DNA of 61,587 nt from Paenibacillus nasutitermitis. Its GTDB lineage: Bacteria; Bacillota; Bacilli; Paenibacillales; Paenibacillaceae. This document shows positions 17,601-26,406 of the stretch, one piece after another. The stretch spans positions 1 through 61,587 of the forward strand of contig NZ_BMHP01000016.1 in NCBI RefSeq assembly GCF_014641075.1, written 5' to 3'. The notes beneath the pieces were generated by a model. That model searched no databases, had not been told where the DNA came from, and worked only from the letters and a program-made list of their open reading frames with translations. A program made the position numbers and the translations under genes. Positions within the stretch are counted from its first letter, which is position 1; each line of letters begins with the position of its first letter.

Positions 17601-20600
17601 GAATCAGGTCTGGTTCTTAGGCGGAGCGAGCTGGCTCTCGCGCCACGCATTCCCAAATGGAACCTATGATTGGCAGAAGGTAACTGCGGAATATACGACA
17701 GGACCGGATGAAACCTGGCTCGAGTTCCTCATTCTATCGGAGGACCGGACCGGCTCCCTGTGGGTTGATGATATTAGCATGACAGCAGAGGGTAGCGTCG
17801 TAAATATGCTTGATGATCCAGGATTCGAAGAGAGCACGAATACGGAAGTAACCGACAAAGGATATACGGTGTCGACTTCCGCTATTCGAAATGATGTTCA
17901 GAAAGTGCTGCAAGAGGCTAGCGATCATAATGTAGCGGTGAACCTGCTTCTATCGCCGCATTATTTCCCCGACTTCGCCTTGGCGAAGTGGCCGGAGCTG
18001 AAGAGCAATAATCCCCATTTCCTTAAGTTTAACCTTGATTCACCAAAGGCGAAGGAGATCATGTCCGATTATTTGAAAACGATCATCCCGATGGTTAAGG
18101 ATTACCCTTCTCTCCACAGCGTTACCATATCCAATGAAGCGGCATACGAGTCAAACCGCGATTCGCAGCATTTGCCGAAATGGCATGCGTATTTGCGTCA
18201 GCTCTATGACGAGAAAATCGAAAAGCTCAATGCTCTTTATGGAACAAGTTACGAATCGTTCGATCAGGTGCCGATGCCTTCTTCCTATACACCGTCGGTC
18301 TACTATTATGATTGGACAAAGTTTAATAACGACTTATTCTCCGGATGGCATCGGTGGATGGTCGATATCATTCAAGGGATCGCTCCTGAACTTCCGGTAC
18401 AGGTCAAAATCATGGGCGAGACATTGACCGCTGTTCCCGATATGTCATGGGGTGTCGGCGTAGATCTAGAGCAATTCGGCGAATTCACGCAAATCAACGG
18501 AAATGACAACAATAATCTTTTGGGCAAAGGGCCGGACGGGTTCCTGAGAGAACTCAAGTTCTACGATTTGCAGTCGTCCCTTAAAGCGGCTCCGGGGCTC
18601 AATTCCGAGGATCATATCATCGCGGATCGTGATGAACGCTACGATTCCCGGCAGGCAGATCACACCCGCACCGTGTTGTGGCAAGGAGCGATGCACGGGC
18701 TGAGTGGTGCAGCGCTCTGGGTCTGGGAGCGGTCATACGATAAGAATAGCGATTTCTATGGCAGTCTCCTTCATCGGCCCGATGTTGTCTCCACAGTTGG
18801 CAAGACGAATCTGGATCTTAATCGGTTGGCCAACGAGGTAAGTGCTTTTCAAGATGATGAACCGAAGGTGCACATCCTGTATTCACTTCCTTCGACGGTG
18901 TACGCCGCGCCAACCTATATGGATGCTCTTTATCGTGCTTACAAGGCGGCCAGCTACAGTGGCCAGAAGGTCGGCTTCATGTCGGAGAAACAAATCCGGG
19001 AGGACGGCCTTGGCAGCACGAGTGTGCTGATCGTTCCTCAAGCAACACACGTCGAAGCATCTACGTTGCAAGGGATTCATCAATATGCGGCCGGCGGAGG
19101 GACGGTGCTGCTGATGGGAGATGACTCTTTGCAATACGATGATCGTAAACAGCCTCAGAACGCTCAACTGCATCTGGAGCTGTTGGACAATTCGACTGTT
19201 CTGCCTGCTGACGTGTCCGCGATCGCGATGAGGGATCAATTGTTCGACATTTACGAACAGCTTAACCTGGACCAGGTACTGTTGATCGATAGAGACACGG
19301 ACAAGCCGGTTATGGATGTGGAATGGCGCAGTGTGTTGCAGGATGGCAAACGCCTTATCAATATTGCCAACTATACCGAGGACGTTAAGAAAATATCGAT
19401 TATGATAAATGGACAGCCCGCGGGAGAGCTAACCGACTTGCTGGGCGGGGCCAACTACGATGCGTCTGCGATGGATCTGCAGTTGCTTCGTCCTTATCTG
19501 CTTGAGACTGAATCACCATCGGCTTATTCCCGTATTGAATGGGATGCGGAATCTTACACCTTGGAAGTCGGCAGCTCCTTGCAATTAAAGCTATATGCGA
19601 TCGACCGTAACGGAATCAGGCATGCCATTTCGACTGGTGCCGAATTCTCAACGTTTACTTCCGCTCATCCGGAGATCGCATCTGTAGACAGCACGGGCAA
19701 GCTGACAGCGCTGAAGGAAGGCGAGACGGTTATCACCGCCAAATTCAAAAGTTTCGAAGCAACAGCTAAGGTGACCGTACAAAGGGCTAACCCAGGCGAT
19801 GGAGGAAGTGGATGGATCCCGCCTGTAGCTCTGCCAGGCATAAAAGGAATCCAGTTCGATGCGACACCGTCTCGCATCAAGCCTGGAGACGCGCGCAAGC
19901 TCACTGTGCGTGCCTTGTATGAGAACGGAAAGTCAGAGCAGTTGACAGCGAAGGCTGTATTTACTTCGTCTCATCCAGATGTTGTATCTGTGGATGCTGA
20001 AGGCAATATTATCGGGCGTTTAATTGGCACGGCGACTATTACGGCTAAATATGACAGCTTGACTGCAACAGTTGCGGTACAAGTGGTCGATGGCAGCAAA
20101 CTGCAGCAGCAATCCAAACGATTCGAAGCGAATCAAGCGGGAGAATTAAAGCTGGGAAGCCAGTTGGTGGTTCGCATTCCCGAAGGAGCATCTGCAAAAC
20201 CGATGACCGTTACGGCAACGATCATCGATAATCCGGGCGGCAATGCCGCATCGGGACTTCTACTTGCCAGTCCTGTATTCGAAATCGTCAAAGAACCGGC
20301 AGATGACTTTGCCAAGCCGATTACGCTTGAGTTGATGATCGATTCAGACAAACAAGGATATGAAGAGTCAGCAGTTTATTTCTTCGACAAGTTGAAGCAG
20401 GGGTGGGTGAAGCTGGAAGGACAAACGACTGGCAGGACGATCACTGTACAGGTGACCAGTGCCGGCGTGTTTGCCATCTTTGCTGCTAAGCCTGCCGATG
20501 CAGCCCAAATAGAATTTAAGGATACGGTTAACCATTGGGCAAGGAACGCCATCGCTGAAGCGGCTGCGCTCGGAATCGTCAAAGGCACAGGTGAGGGAAC

Positions 20601-21045
20601 CTTCCGTCCGAACGACCTTGTTACACGCGCAGAGTTTGCAGCCATGCTTGGCCGCGCGCTGCAATGGGAAGCGGAAGATGCCGAAGCTGTATTCACCGAT
20701 CCGATCCCTTCCTGGGCAGTTGGTTATGTCACAGCCGGAGCGAAGCTGGGGATCATTAGCGGCTATACCAACCAAACGTTCGGTGCCAAGCAGCAAATTT
20801 CCAGGACAGAAATGACAGCTATGATTGTGCGTGCGCTCAAGCTTCCTCTTGATGCCGGTGCCGAACCGCCGTTCAAAGACGCGAATCAGACCGCAAAATG
20901 GGCGAAGCCGTATGTATCTGCAGCAGCCAATGCGAATCTTATTCGCGGCAAGGGCGGTCAGCTGTTTGCACCACAGGATAAAACAACCCGCGCAGAAGCG
21001 GTAACGGTTATCATGAACATGCTGAACATGCTGGAAAATAAATAA
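14653..21045 (+). CDS. giant SLH-anchored multimodular GH42-like glycosidase
   Basis: 2130 residues. Signal peptide about 1-33. Module 1, a CBM4/9-like sandwich (about 35-175). Module 2, a second carbohydrate-binding-like sandwich (185-352). A chitobiase/HEX C-terminal-type domain (355-433) has IIYYTTDGSDPR. A CBM9-type domain runs 456-656. The GH-A catalytic region, GH42-like, runs about 873-1550, with acid/base candidate Glu about 1162 in TISNEAAYES and nucleophile candidate Glu about 1359 in WVWERS. An extra CBM copy is inserted at about 916-1060. Two BIG2 Ig-like domains cover 1633-1713 and 1733-1813. A ZU5-like region and three SLH repeats (about 1955-2126) complete it. ATG 14653 follows GGAGGCG by 11 bases and begins a good signal peptide, so it is preferred over ATG 14635. 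It should degrade a beta-linked galactan-type glycan on the S-layer surface. The substrate is inferred. Confidence 0.85.
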   Translation: MLKKISVCLVLSLIVSLLSSLVGTDSGKVSASAQPLLPNPENSFWKFESYGGGDVEYSVVSDVYHSAAGQPGDHSLHVTNRTPLTPNVFTLAYQKVPVKPNTTYDLSLWVKGENVRGVSGPNFAIPDGIYDWQQIKASYTTGPQEHIYRYSIIVEDITDNVWLDDLSMTESGSSRNLPRNGSFEKQLQPVLVDGFENQDLWRGSQSLAGTAEAVQVTDRKNEGAYSEKLSFKMNAGGSPGYISSYWSPLQNLDLSGASTLLLDVYAESQTSHAIEPLIIKIYNASGGIVYESAITQLTSNQWNTVSVDLSDYLSLRNQVQSIEFYVYSGSESIEGRTEISYWIDNLRMLTMPAVQPVQASQGSGVVPAGTEVQLFAADDAIIYYTTDGSDPRVSITRAAYNQPIRIERSMVIKAYAEGDVGDASVVSEFAYEIGTGIPGESLIDVSDLMGSLGKSKYVPLFHADADLHLDGTWAGWEGYASLSLPADPSQILIDGWAGQEDLSATARFAYDEEALYVGVEVKDDTHEAYAGNEIWKGDSVQMAFSPDGEHYGPEYGFSHANGSSQVWRWNDGTAVLEASSVQLVSSQNGNVTTYQAKIPWGAIGANGKPANSLSFTFLVNDNDGNGRRGWIEWTGGIGKFKDPAQFGSFGLIPKGDQWHTRVEGKTVLSSGETQSYHYYITNFSENPIELRVNSPSLEWDRLLELPAGTMLKKSFDLRFSDIGKKDIAIQVSDPATGKIREDLLQLVVTPSKADLHARFDQLAARMPGLDQLLADAKARRIPTDYEQINASVIRKFLTYGKDDADHNMQERSIYVAEQLEALYDEAVDRLQGYLNGTLSARTVPRYKTGVERPSIQGRSFIAETTEAGTDQPNKSKVFFTGYGHFNQVRKDVAEFEDLGTNIIQIEIGPNSIIKPSIWEIIRASGVQGNIQFDANVKHSGDASMKLTNQSVMTPQVYLAVKQGVTVQPNTSYKFEAWVKGEDVNQVWFLGGASWLSRHAFPNGTYDWQKVTAEYTTGPDETWLEFLILSEDRTGSLWVDDISMTAEGSVVNMLDDPGFEESTNTEVTDKGYTVSTSAIRNDVQKVLQEASDHNVAVNLLLSPHYFPDFALAKWPELKSNNPHFLKFNLDSPKAKEIMSDYLKTIIPMVKDYPSLHSVTISNEAAYESNRDSQHLPKWHAYLRQLYDEKIEKLNALYGTSYESFDQVPMPSSYTPSVYYYDWTKFNNDLFSGWHRWMVDIIQGIAPELPVQVKIMGETLTAVPDMSWGVGVDLEQFGEFTQINGNDNNNLLGKGPDGFLRELKFYDLQSSLKAAPGLNSEDHIIADRDERYDSRQADHTRTVLWQGAMHGLSGAALWVWERSYDKNSDFYGSLLHRPDVVSTVGKTNLDLNRLANEVSAFQDDEPKVHILYSLPSTVYAAPTYMDALYRAYKAASYSGQKVGFMSEKQIREDGLGSTSVLIVPQATHVEASTLQGIHQYAAGGGTVLLMGDDSLQYDDRKQPQNAQLHLELLDNSTVLPADVSAIAMRDQLFDIYEQLNLDQVLLIDRDTDKPVMDVEWRSVLQDGKRLINIANYTEDVKKISIMINGQPAGELTDLLGGANYDASAMDLQLLRPYLLETESPSAYSRIEWDAESYTLEVGSSLQLKLYAIDRNGIRHAISTGAEFSTFTSAHPEIASVDSTGKLTALKEGETVITAKFKSFEATAKVTVQRANPGDGGSGWIPPVALPGIKGIQFDATPSRIKPGDARKLTVRALYENGKSEQLTAKAVFTSSHPDVVSVDAEGNIIGRLIGTATITAKYDSLTATVAVQVVDGSKLQQQSKRFEANQAGELKLGSQLVVRIPEGASAKPMTVTATIIDNPGGNAASGLLLASPVFEIVKEPADDFAKPITLELMIDSDKQGYEESAVYFFDKLKQGWVKLEGQTTGRTITVQVTSAGVFAIFAAKPADAAQIEFKDTVNHWARNAIAEAAALGIVKGTGEGTFRPNDLVTRAEFAAMLGRALQWEAEDAEAVFTDPIPSWAVGYVTAGAKLGIISGYTNQTFGAKQQISRTEMTAMIVRALKLPLDAGAEPPFKDANQTAKWAKPYVSAAANANLIRGKGGQLFAPQDKTTRAEAVTVIMNMLNMLENK

Positions 21046-21063
21046 AATGAGGGAATAGACTAG

Positions 21064-21148
21064 TCCGCAATGATTCGGAGGCCATCAGGGGGCTATCAAC
21101 AATTAAACTGTTGTTTGATAGCCTACCCTTCCCTCCGTCCATTGCGGA
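21064..21148. repeat. nested inverted repeat
   Basis: TCCGCAATG (21064-21072) pairs with CATTGCGGA (21140-21148). Inside it, CGGAGG pairs with CCTCCG, and GGCTATCAA pairs with TTGATAGCC. The whole 85-base block folds into one interrupted hairpin with no T-run after it, so simple termination is unlikely to be its only role. Confidence 0.7.
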
Positions 21149-21213
21149 ATTATTTCGTCATCGGATCGTATCCGTGATATCGAACAAATACGCCAGTGGT
21201 TGAGGGAGTGAGA

Positions 21214-22146
21214 ATGCTGATTACCCATAATGAAGAGAGTGGTTTTCCGGGTGTGGTGCTGGAAAATGATCATTTACGGCTTGCCTTTATTCCGCAATTA
21301 GGCAGCAAGATGATCTCACTTATGAATAAACGTACAAAACGTGAATGGCTGGATCGCCCTGCAGGCAGGGAGTTTCGCAAGCCAGATTACGGCTCGTTGT
21401 GGGGCGATTGGGATCGGTGTGGTTGGGATGAGATGTTCCCTTCTATCGATTCATGTGCTTATCCGGAAGGTCCTTGGGCTGGAATTGAGGTTCCCGATCA
21501 CGGGGAGCTTTGGCCCTTGCCTTGGGAGCATGAAGTTGTCGATGACATGACCCTGTTATTCTCCGTCCACGGAGTGCGGTGGCCGTATCAGCTGCAGAAG
21601 CGGGTCCGACTGGAGAATAATCGGATACGCTTCTTCTATAAGTTAATCAACCTCAGTCCTTATCCACTCCCTTATATATGGGCCCCTCATCCGATTATTG
21701 CCGCCAAGCCGACGCTGAAAGTGAAGTTCCCCCTGTCGGTAGAGAAAGCGTTCGTTTCCATTTCTTCCAATGATTGGCTGGGGAATCGCGGCAGCGAGTT
21801 GTCTTGGCCGCAAGCGTGCCTGTCCGACCAAGAGGTGAAGCTTGACCAGATGCCGGATGCCGGCGCGTATTACAAGATCTATTCAGCTGATCCCGTGACG
21901 GAGGGCTGGTGCTCGATTGAGGACGAGGCGACGGGAGAATCATTCACATTTACCTATAATGCAGAGAGCCTTCCTTATTTGGGACTTTGGGTGAACGCGC
22001 GGGGATGGGGCGGAGAATATCATTTGGCACTGGAACCGTCCAGCGGACATCTCGATCATCTTGGCGAGGCCAGACGTCAAGGAAAGTGTTCAACGATACA
22101 ACCCTATGCCGTGCAGCGATGGGCGCTTGTCTGTACGATCCAATGA
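21214..22146 (+). CDS. galactose-mutarotase-fold protein (aldose 1-epimerase-like)
   Basis: 310 residues, cytoplasmic. The pattern of beta strands and segments such as PQLGSKMISLMNKRTKREWL (N-terminal), WGDWDRCGWDEMFPSIDSC and YIWAPHPIIAA fits the supersandwich of aldose 1-epimerases and related DUF4432-like proteins. The His of WAPHP is a plausible catalytic base. A role in sugar anomer interconversion or sugar binding is inferred from the fold and the position between the glycosidase and the regulator. ATG 21214 follows GAGGGAG at 21203, a better start than GTG 21196, which lacks an SD. Confidence 0.7.
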   Translation: MLITHNEESGFPGVVLENDHLRLAFIPQLGSKMISLMNKRTKREWLDRPAGREFRKPDYGSLWGDWDRCGWDEMFPSIDSCAYPEGPWAGIEVPDHGELWPLPWEHEVVDDMTLLFSVHGVRWPYQLQKRVRLENNRIRFFYKLINLSPYPLPYIWAPHPIIAAKPTLKVKFPLSVEKAFVSISSNDWLGNRGSELSWPQACLSDQEVKLDQMPDAGAYYKIYSADPVTEGWCSIEDEATGESFTFTYNAESLPYLGLWVNARGWGGEYHLALEPSSGHLDHLGEARRQGKCSTIQPYAVQRWALVCTIQ

Positions 22147-22210
22147 ACACGGTGAATTCAACGTTTGCTGCACAGTGATTTCAATAGTAATCACAATTGG
22201 GGGGCGAGCC

Positions 22211-24424
22211 GTGTTACATACTGGAAAAAGGAACGCCAGCGTATTTTACAAATATTTTTTGACCAATTTGACGATCTTTTTAATTCCCTTTGTCATTTTG
22301 GGATTGCTCACGTTTACGATGGCCGTCAAGCAGTTGAAAAAGGAGCTTGAACAAAATTTCGAAAGCCGCTTCACTCTCATCTCGGGGGATATCGACAAAA
22401 ACATTATGGTCATGCGTCAACTTGCCATTAACATTGCGTACGATACGCAATTTTACCCGTACCAACTGAAGGATGTGTTTAATGAACAGAACGCCATTCG
22501 TCAGTTGCAAAAATATTTGAATTATACGTTTATTAGCAGCGATATCGTGTTGTACTACAAAGATGAAAGTGCATTATATTCAGCAAAAGGGAAATTTTCA
22601 TATCAATCCTATTTTTTATATGAACAAAAAATCGCAAACGGTGATCAATTGCTCAAACGTATTAATCAAGCGGAAGAGCCGTTTTTATTCCGGGTCAAGC
22701 CTACTGTAAGCCAAAGTGCAGAGCAAGCCGTATATGTGTATCCGGTTGCAATAGGCGGAGTTAAACGCCAGGCGGCTGCGATCGTCTTCTGGCTATCATC
22801 CGACATGCTGGAAGGGCGGATTCGCAACGTGTCCGGCAAGCTAGACGGCAATTTCTATATACTCGATCAAGACAACCGGGCAATACTGTCGGCTTACAAG
22901 GATACAAGTACCGCTTTGGACGGGATCTTGTCCAAGCTCGATTTGTCGCGGTTGCCGTCCAAGGGGAGAACGGAGCTTGGCGGCAGAAAGTATAATGCGC
23001 TGATGGTGCAATCGGAAGGCAGCGACTCGCACTTTCTTACTTTGTTTTCCGCATCGGATTTACTGATCAATGCCGAGAATTTGCAGCTCCTTTTTAATGG
23101 AATACTGTTTTCCTTGTTTGTTCTGGGCATATTTGCCGCGGGGTATTTTGCCAGAAGGCATTACAAACCGATTAAGAAGCTGCATCATTCCGCCGGGGAA
23201 CTATTGCTCGGAATGGATCATCCGGTGGAAGCGAGTAACGAATGGGATCGGATCGACCGGGCGTTGACGGTCACTACGAACAACAACGATCAATTGAAGG
23301 CAAAAGTGAGCGAGTTGAATTTCCATATCATCCAAAATATTTTGCTGTTGCTTATTCGGGGCAATATGAACGAAGTAACAGAAGAGCAGCTCGGTTCTTT
23401 GGGCCTGCATTTTCGCGGCAAAAATTATTGCGTGATCACAATGATGTCGAGAACGAAGGGGAATTTCCCATCGACCGTTAAGCATTTGACCTCATACGAG
23501 TCGTTGCATTTGCTTGATTTAACCCATGAAGGATATATGGTCTTCATCCTGAATGCGAGAACCCACTTGGATGATGAGGCGCGCAAGGTGGCTGAGCGGC
23601 TGCTTGAAAATCTGGGTGACGGCAAAAATCAAGTTGCGATCGGAATCGGAAATATGTACCGGCATGTGACCGGGATTAACTATTCCTATATTGAGTCGAT
23701 GGCCGCCCTGGATTTCAATCATCAAACGGAAGGCAGCTCCATCTGCTTCTTCCATCACATTCCCACCAAATTTTCGAATTACTTTTGGCATCCTTCGGAA
23801 ACGCTGCTTCGTCTGACTCAAGCCGTGAAGCAAGGCGATCGCGGACTCGCCATCGAATTGCTGCAGCGGTTGAACGCGGAGATGGAGGAGAAAAAGCTGA
23901 CCGGCCTGAATGAGAAGCTCATTAGCTTCGATATCATCAACACTCTTCTGAAAACGGTCAACGATATGAAGCTGAAAATCAGCATTAAGGATTTCGGCGC
24001 GTTCGGGGCGACGGAAAACCGCGCTGAGTTGTTTGCCAAGGTGGAGCGGTTTATAGAAACGGTGTGCGAATGGATCGCGGAGCAGCGCCAATTGAAAAGT
24101 GAACAATTCGTCCGGGACTTGCTTCAATATGTTCACGACAATTTTGCCGATTACGAGCTGAGTCTGGAAAAAATGTCAGGCGAATTCTGCCTTTCGATCT
24201 ATGCCATAAGCAAGCTGTTCAAAGAAGAAATCGGGATCGGATTCAAGGATTATGTCATCAATCTCCGCATGGATAAAGCGAAGGAGATGCTGCAGAAAAG
24301 CAACGAGAGCATCGGGGCGATCACGAGGCATGTCGGTTACGCGAACGATTCCCATTTCATCAAGACGTTCAAGAAAATCGTGGGTGTCACGCCAAGCCTG
24401 TACAGGGAAAAGCTGACGAAATAG
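22211..24424 (+). CDS. membrane-bound AraC-family transcriptional regulator
   Basis: 737 residues. Transmembrane helix at about 14-38, extracytoplasmic sensor region, second helix at about 294-317 (ILFSLFVLGIFAAGYF), cytoplasmic linker, and two AraC helix-turn-helix motifs at the C-terminus (LEKMSGEFCLSIYAISKLF and IGAITRHVGYANDSHFIK). This one-protein sensor needs no kinase. The start is GTG 22211 with GGGGGGCGAG just upstream; this gives an N-terminus that leads straight into the first helix, whereas extension upstream adds residues that overlap the mutarotase gene. It lies in front of ABC importer 2, which it probably controls. Confidence 0.88.
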   Translation: MLHTGKRNASVFYKYFLTNLTIFLIPFVILGLLTFTMAVKQLKKELEQNFESRFTLISGDIDKNIMVMRQLAINIAYDTQFYPYQLKDVFNEQNAIRQLQKYLNYTFISSDIVLYYKDESALYSAKGKFSYQSYFLYEQKIANGDQLLKRINQAEEPFLFRVKPTVSQSAEQAVYVYPVAIGGVKRQAAAIVFWLSSDMLEGRIRNVSGKLDGNFYILDQDNRAILSAYKDTSTALDGILSKLDLSRLPSKGRTELGGRKYNALMVQSEGSDSHFLTLFSASDLLINAENLQLLFNGILFSLFVLGIFAAGYFARRHYKPIKKLHHSAGELLLGMDHPVEASNEWDRIDRALTVTTNNNDQLKAKVSELNFHIIQNILLLLIRGNMNEVTEEQLGSLGLHFRGKNYCVITMMSRTKGNFPSTVKHLTSYESLHLLDLTHEGYMVFILNARTHLDDEARKVAERLLENLGDGKNQVAIGIGNMYRHVTGINYSYIESMAALDFNHQTEGSSICFFHHIPTKFSNYFWHPSETLLRLTQAVKQGDRGLAIELLQRLNAEMEEKKLTGLNEKLISFDIINTLLKTVNDMKLKISIKDFGAFGATENRAELFAKVERFIETVCEWIAEQRQLKSEQFVRDLLQYVHDNFADYELSLEKMSGEFCLSIYAISKLFKEEIGIGFKDYVINLRMDKAKEMLQKSNESIGAITRHVGYANDSHFIKTFKKIVGVTPSLYREKLTK

Positions 24425-24613
24425 CAACGATGAGGGATAGTGTTATTTTGCTTATAAGCCGCCTTATGCAAAAACGCGATACGTAACGTTCTTTTGCCAT
24501 ATCGGGCGCATCGGAAAATAACAGTCATGTACGGCAGGAATAGTAAGCGGTTACAGTTTGGTCGTGGCAATCGAAAGCGCGAATGTCACACGATCAATCG
24601 AGGAGGGGTTAAG

Positions 24614-26338
24614 TTGAGAAAAGGCAGTAAAATGTTGGGGTTATGTATGGCAATCTTATTAATCCTTGCATTAGCGGGAGGATGCACAAGCGAAGGCAAG
24701 AACAATGCGGGCGGCAACAAGACGAATACGGGTGCGGGAAAAGGCGAGTCCGGAGGTAATCAGGAAGCTTCTGTTTCTGAAGGCGCCGCGAATGTAAACC
24801 TGGACAGTCCGCTTCCGGTAGTCAAATCGCCGATAAAGCTGTCGCTCGTGACTTTGAAAGCCAGCAACAGCGGCCCCGCCGAGGGAATGTGGTTTTTCCA
24901 GTTCATGAAGGAAAAAGCGAACTTGAATTTCGACGTCAAGCAGATCGATAATACAGCCTGGAGCGAACAAAAAAATATTATGTTTGCCTCGAATCAACTC
25001 CCTGATATTTTTACTGCATCGTTCTCCATCGACGAAATTATGCGGTACGGGCAAATCGAGGGCCAGCTGTTGCCATTGAATGATCTGATTGAAAAGTATG
25101 CGCCAAATATCAAGAAATTGCTGGATGAAAAGCCGGAAGTGCGCGCGGCGATTACCGCCCCGGACGGGAATATTTACAGCTTGCCGTCGATCGGCGTCTC
25201 CGATTTGACCGTATGGAATTCATTCGCCATGAACCGGTTTTTTGTCAATCAGAAGTGGCTGAAGCAAGTAGGCTTGCCGGAACCGCAATCGTTGGACGAC
25301 TTCTATGCGATGCTGAAGGCGTTCAAGGACAAGGACCCCGATGGCAATGGAAAGCCGGATTCGATCCCGTTCACCGGAACGTGGACGCAAGGGGTAGGGG
25401 ATGCTTACGTCGTCTTGAACGCCCTCGGGATCAATGCGCGAAACGCCATGGAGCTGACGGTCAAGGACGACAAAGTCATCCTTGCCGGCGCAGATCCGCT
25501 GTACAAGGAGTATTTGAGTTATATGCACAAATTGAATAGTGAAGGATTGCTGGACAGCGAGATTTTTACGCAAAACGAAACTGCCAAATTTGCCAAAGCA
25601 GCCAACAATCAAGTCGGTGCGTTGAGCGGCGCAGCGCCGTTCGTATTTGCACCCGATTATGCTGCTGACTGGGTGCCGCTAACTCCATTAACGAGTAAAT
25701 GGAACAGCAAGAAGATGTGGACGGACGGGAACCATGTGACTCCGGGACGAATCGTAATTACGAGCCAGGCCAAAAATCCTGAAGCCGCCATTCGCTTTGC
25801 CGATCTCTACTTTACCGAACTTTATAATTTTATATTTTGGAACGGCCCGATGAAAGATAGCGAAGAAGCATTGAGTTACGAAGGCTGGTATTTGGATGAT
25901 AAAGGAGAGGTGACATACAACTTTCCGGACGGGATTACGAACATCTGGGATTACGTCAATGCGTTGAATCCCATTAGCGGCGCCCCGCTAGGGCCGTCTC
26001 CCGTCTATGATTCCATTAACAGTCTCTTCGGGCTCAAAGCTCCGGGATTGCCGGAATCGGAGTTGTCCTGGAGAAATCCGATTCTGGAAAAGGTGGGGCC
26101 TTATCTTGTGGCACCGTTCCCGGCAGTTTACTTGACTCCAGAGGCGCTGGCACGGCGCAACGAGCTGGCAACTCCGATCCTGGACTATGTAAAAGAGATG
26201 GAAGCCAGATTTATATACGGACACGAAAGTTTGGATAAATTTGATGATTACTTGAGAAAGCTTAAAGATCTCGGTATTGAAGAATATTTGCAGATCTATC
26301 AATCCGCGTATGATGCCTATGTTGCAAATATGAAGTAA
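24614..26338 (+). CDS. sugar ABC transporter, solute-binding lipoprotein (LipO-like)
   Basis: 574 residues with a TTG start at 24614, six bases after the strong SD AGGAGGGG. Signal peptide with lipobox ALAGGC, a Gly/Asn/Ser-rich linker (about 28-65), then a binding domain of the long type found with LplB/LplC permeases (segments KLSLVTLKASNSG, PDIFTASFSIDEIMRYG and FKDKDPDGNGKPDSIPFTGT). The last resembles the DxDxDG-type calcium-binding loop often seen in this family. It serves the two permeases that follow. An inverted repeat after the stop separates it from them. Confidence 0.92.
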   Translation: MRKGSKMLGLCMAILLILALAGGCTSEGKNNAGGNKTNTGAGKGESGGNQEASVSEGAANVNLDSPLPVVKSPIKLSLVTLKASNSGPAEGMWFFQFMKEKANLNFDVKQIDNTAWSEQKNIMFASNQLPDIFTASFSIDEIMRYGQIEGQLLPLNDLIEKYAPNIKKLLDEKPEVRAAITAPDGNIYSLPSIGVSDLTVWNSFAMNRFFVNQKWLKQVGLPEPQSLDDFYAMLKAFKDKDPDGNGKPDSIPFTGTWTQGVGDAYVVLNALGINARNAMELTVKDDKVILAGADPLYKEYLSYMHKLNSEGLLDSEIFTQNETAKFAKAANNQVGALSGAAPFVFAPDYAADWVPLTPLTSKWNSKKMWTDGNHVTPGRIVITSQAKNPEAAIRFADLYFTELYNFIFWNGPMKDSEEALSYEGWYLDDKGEVTYNFPDGITNIWDYVNALNPISGAPLGPSPVYDSINSLFGLKAPGLPESELSWRNPILEKVGPYLVAPFPAVYLTPEALARRNELATPILDYVKEMEARFIYGHESLDKFDDYLRKLKDLGIEEYLQIYQSAYDAYVANMK

Positions 26339-26344
26339 CTGCAC

Positions 26345-26380
26345 ATCCAACCTGGCCGGTTTCAATCGGTCGGGTTGGAT
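26345..26380 (+). terminator. intercistronic hairpin after binding-protein gene 2
   Basis: ATCCAACC pairs with GGTTGGAT, with GGCCG/CGGTC pairing inside. It is followed by aatcacc rather than T residues, so it probably tunes mRNA stability or gives partial attenuation. It holds the same position as the hairpin at 9871. Confidence 0.5.
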
Positions 26381-26406
26381 AATCACCAAGCGGAGAGGAA
26401 GAAGAA

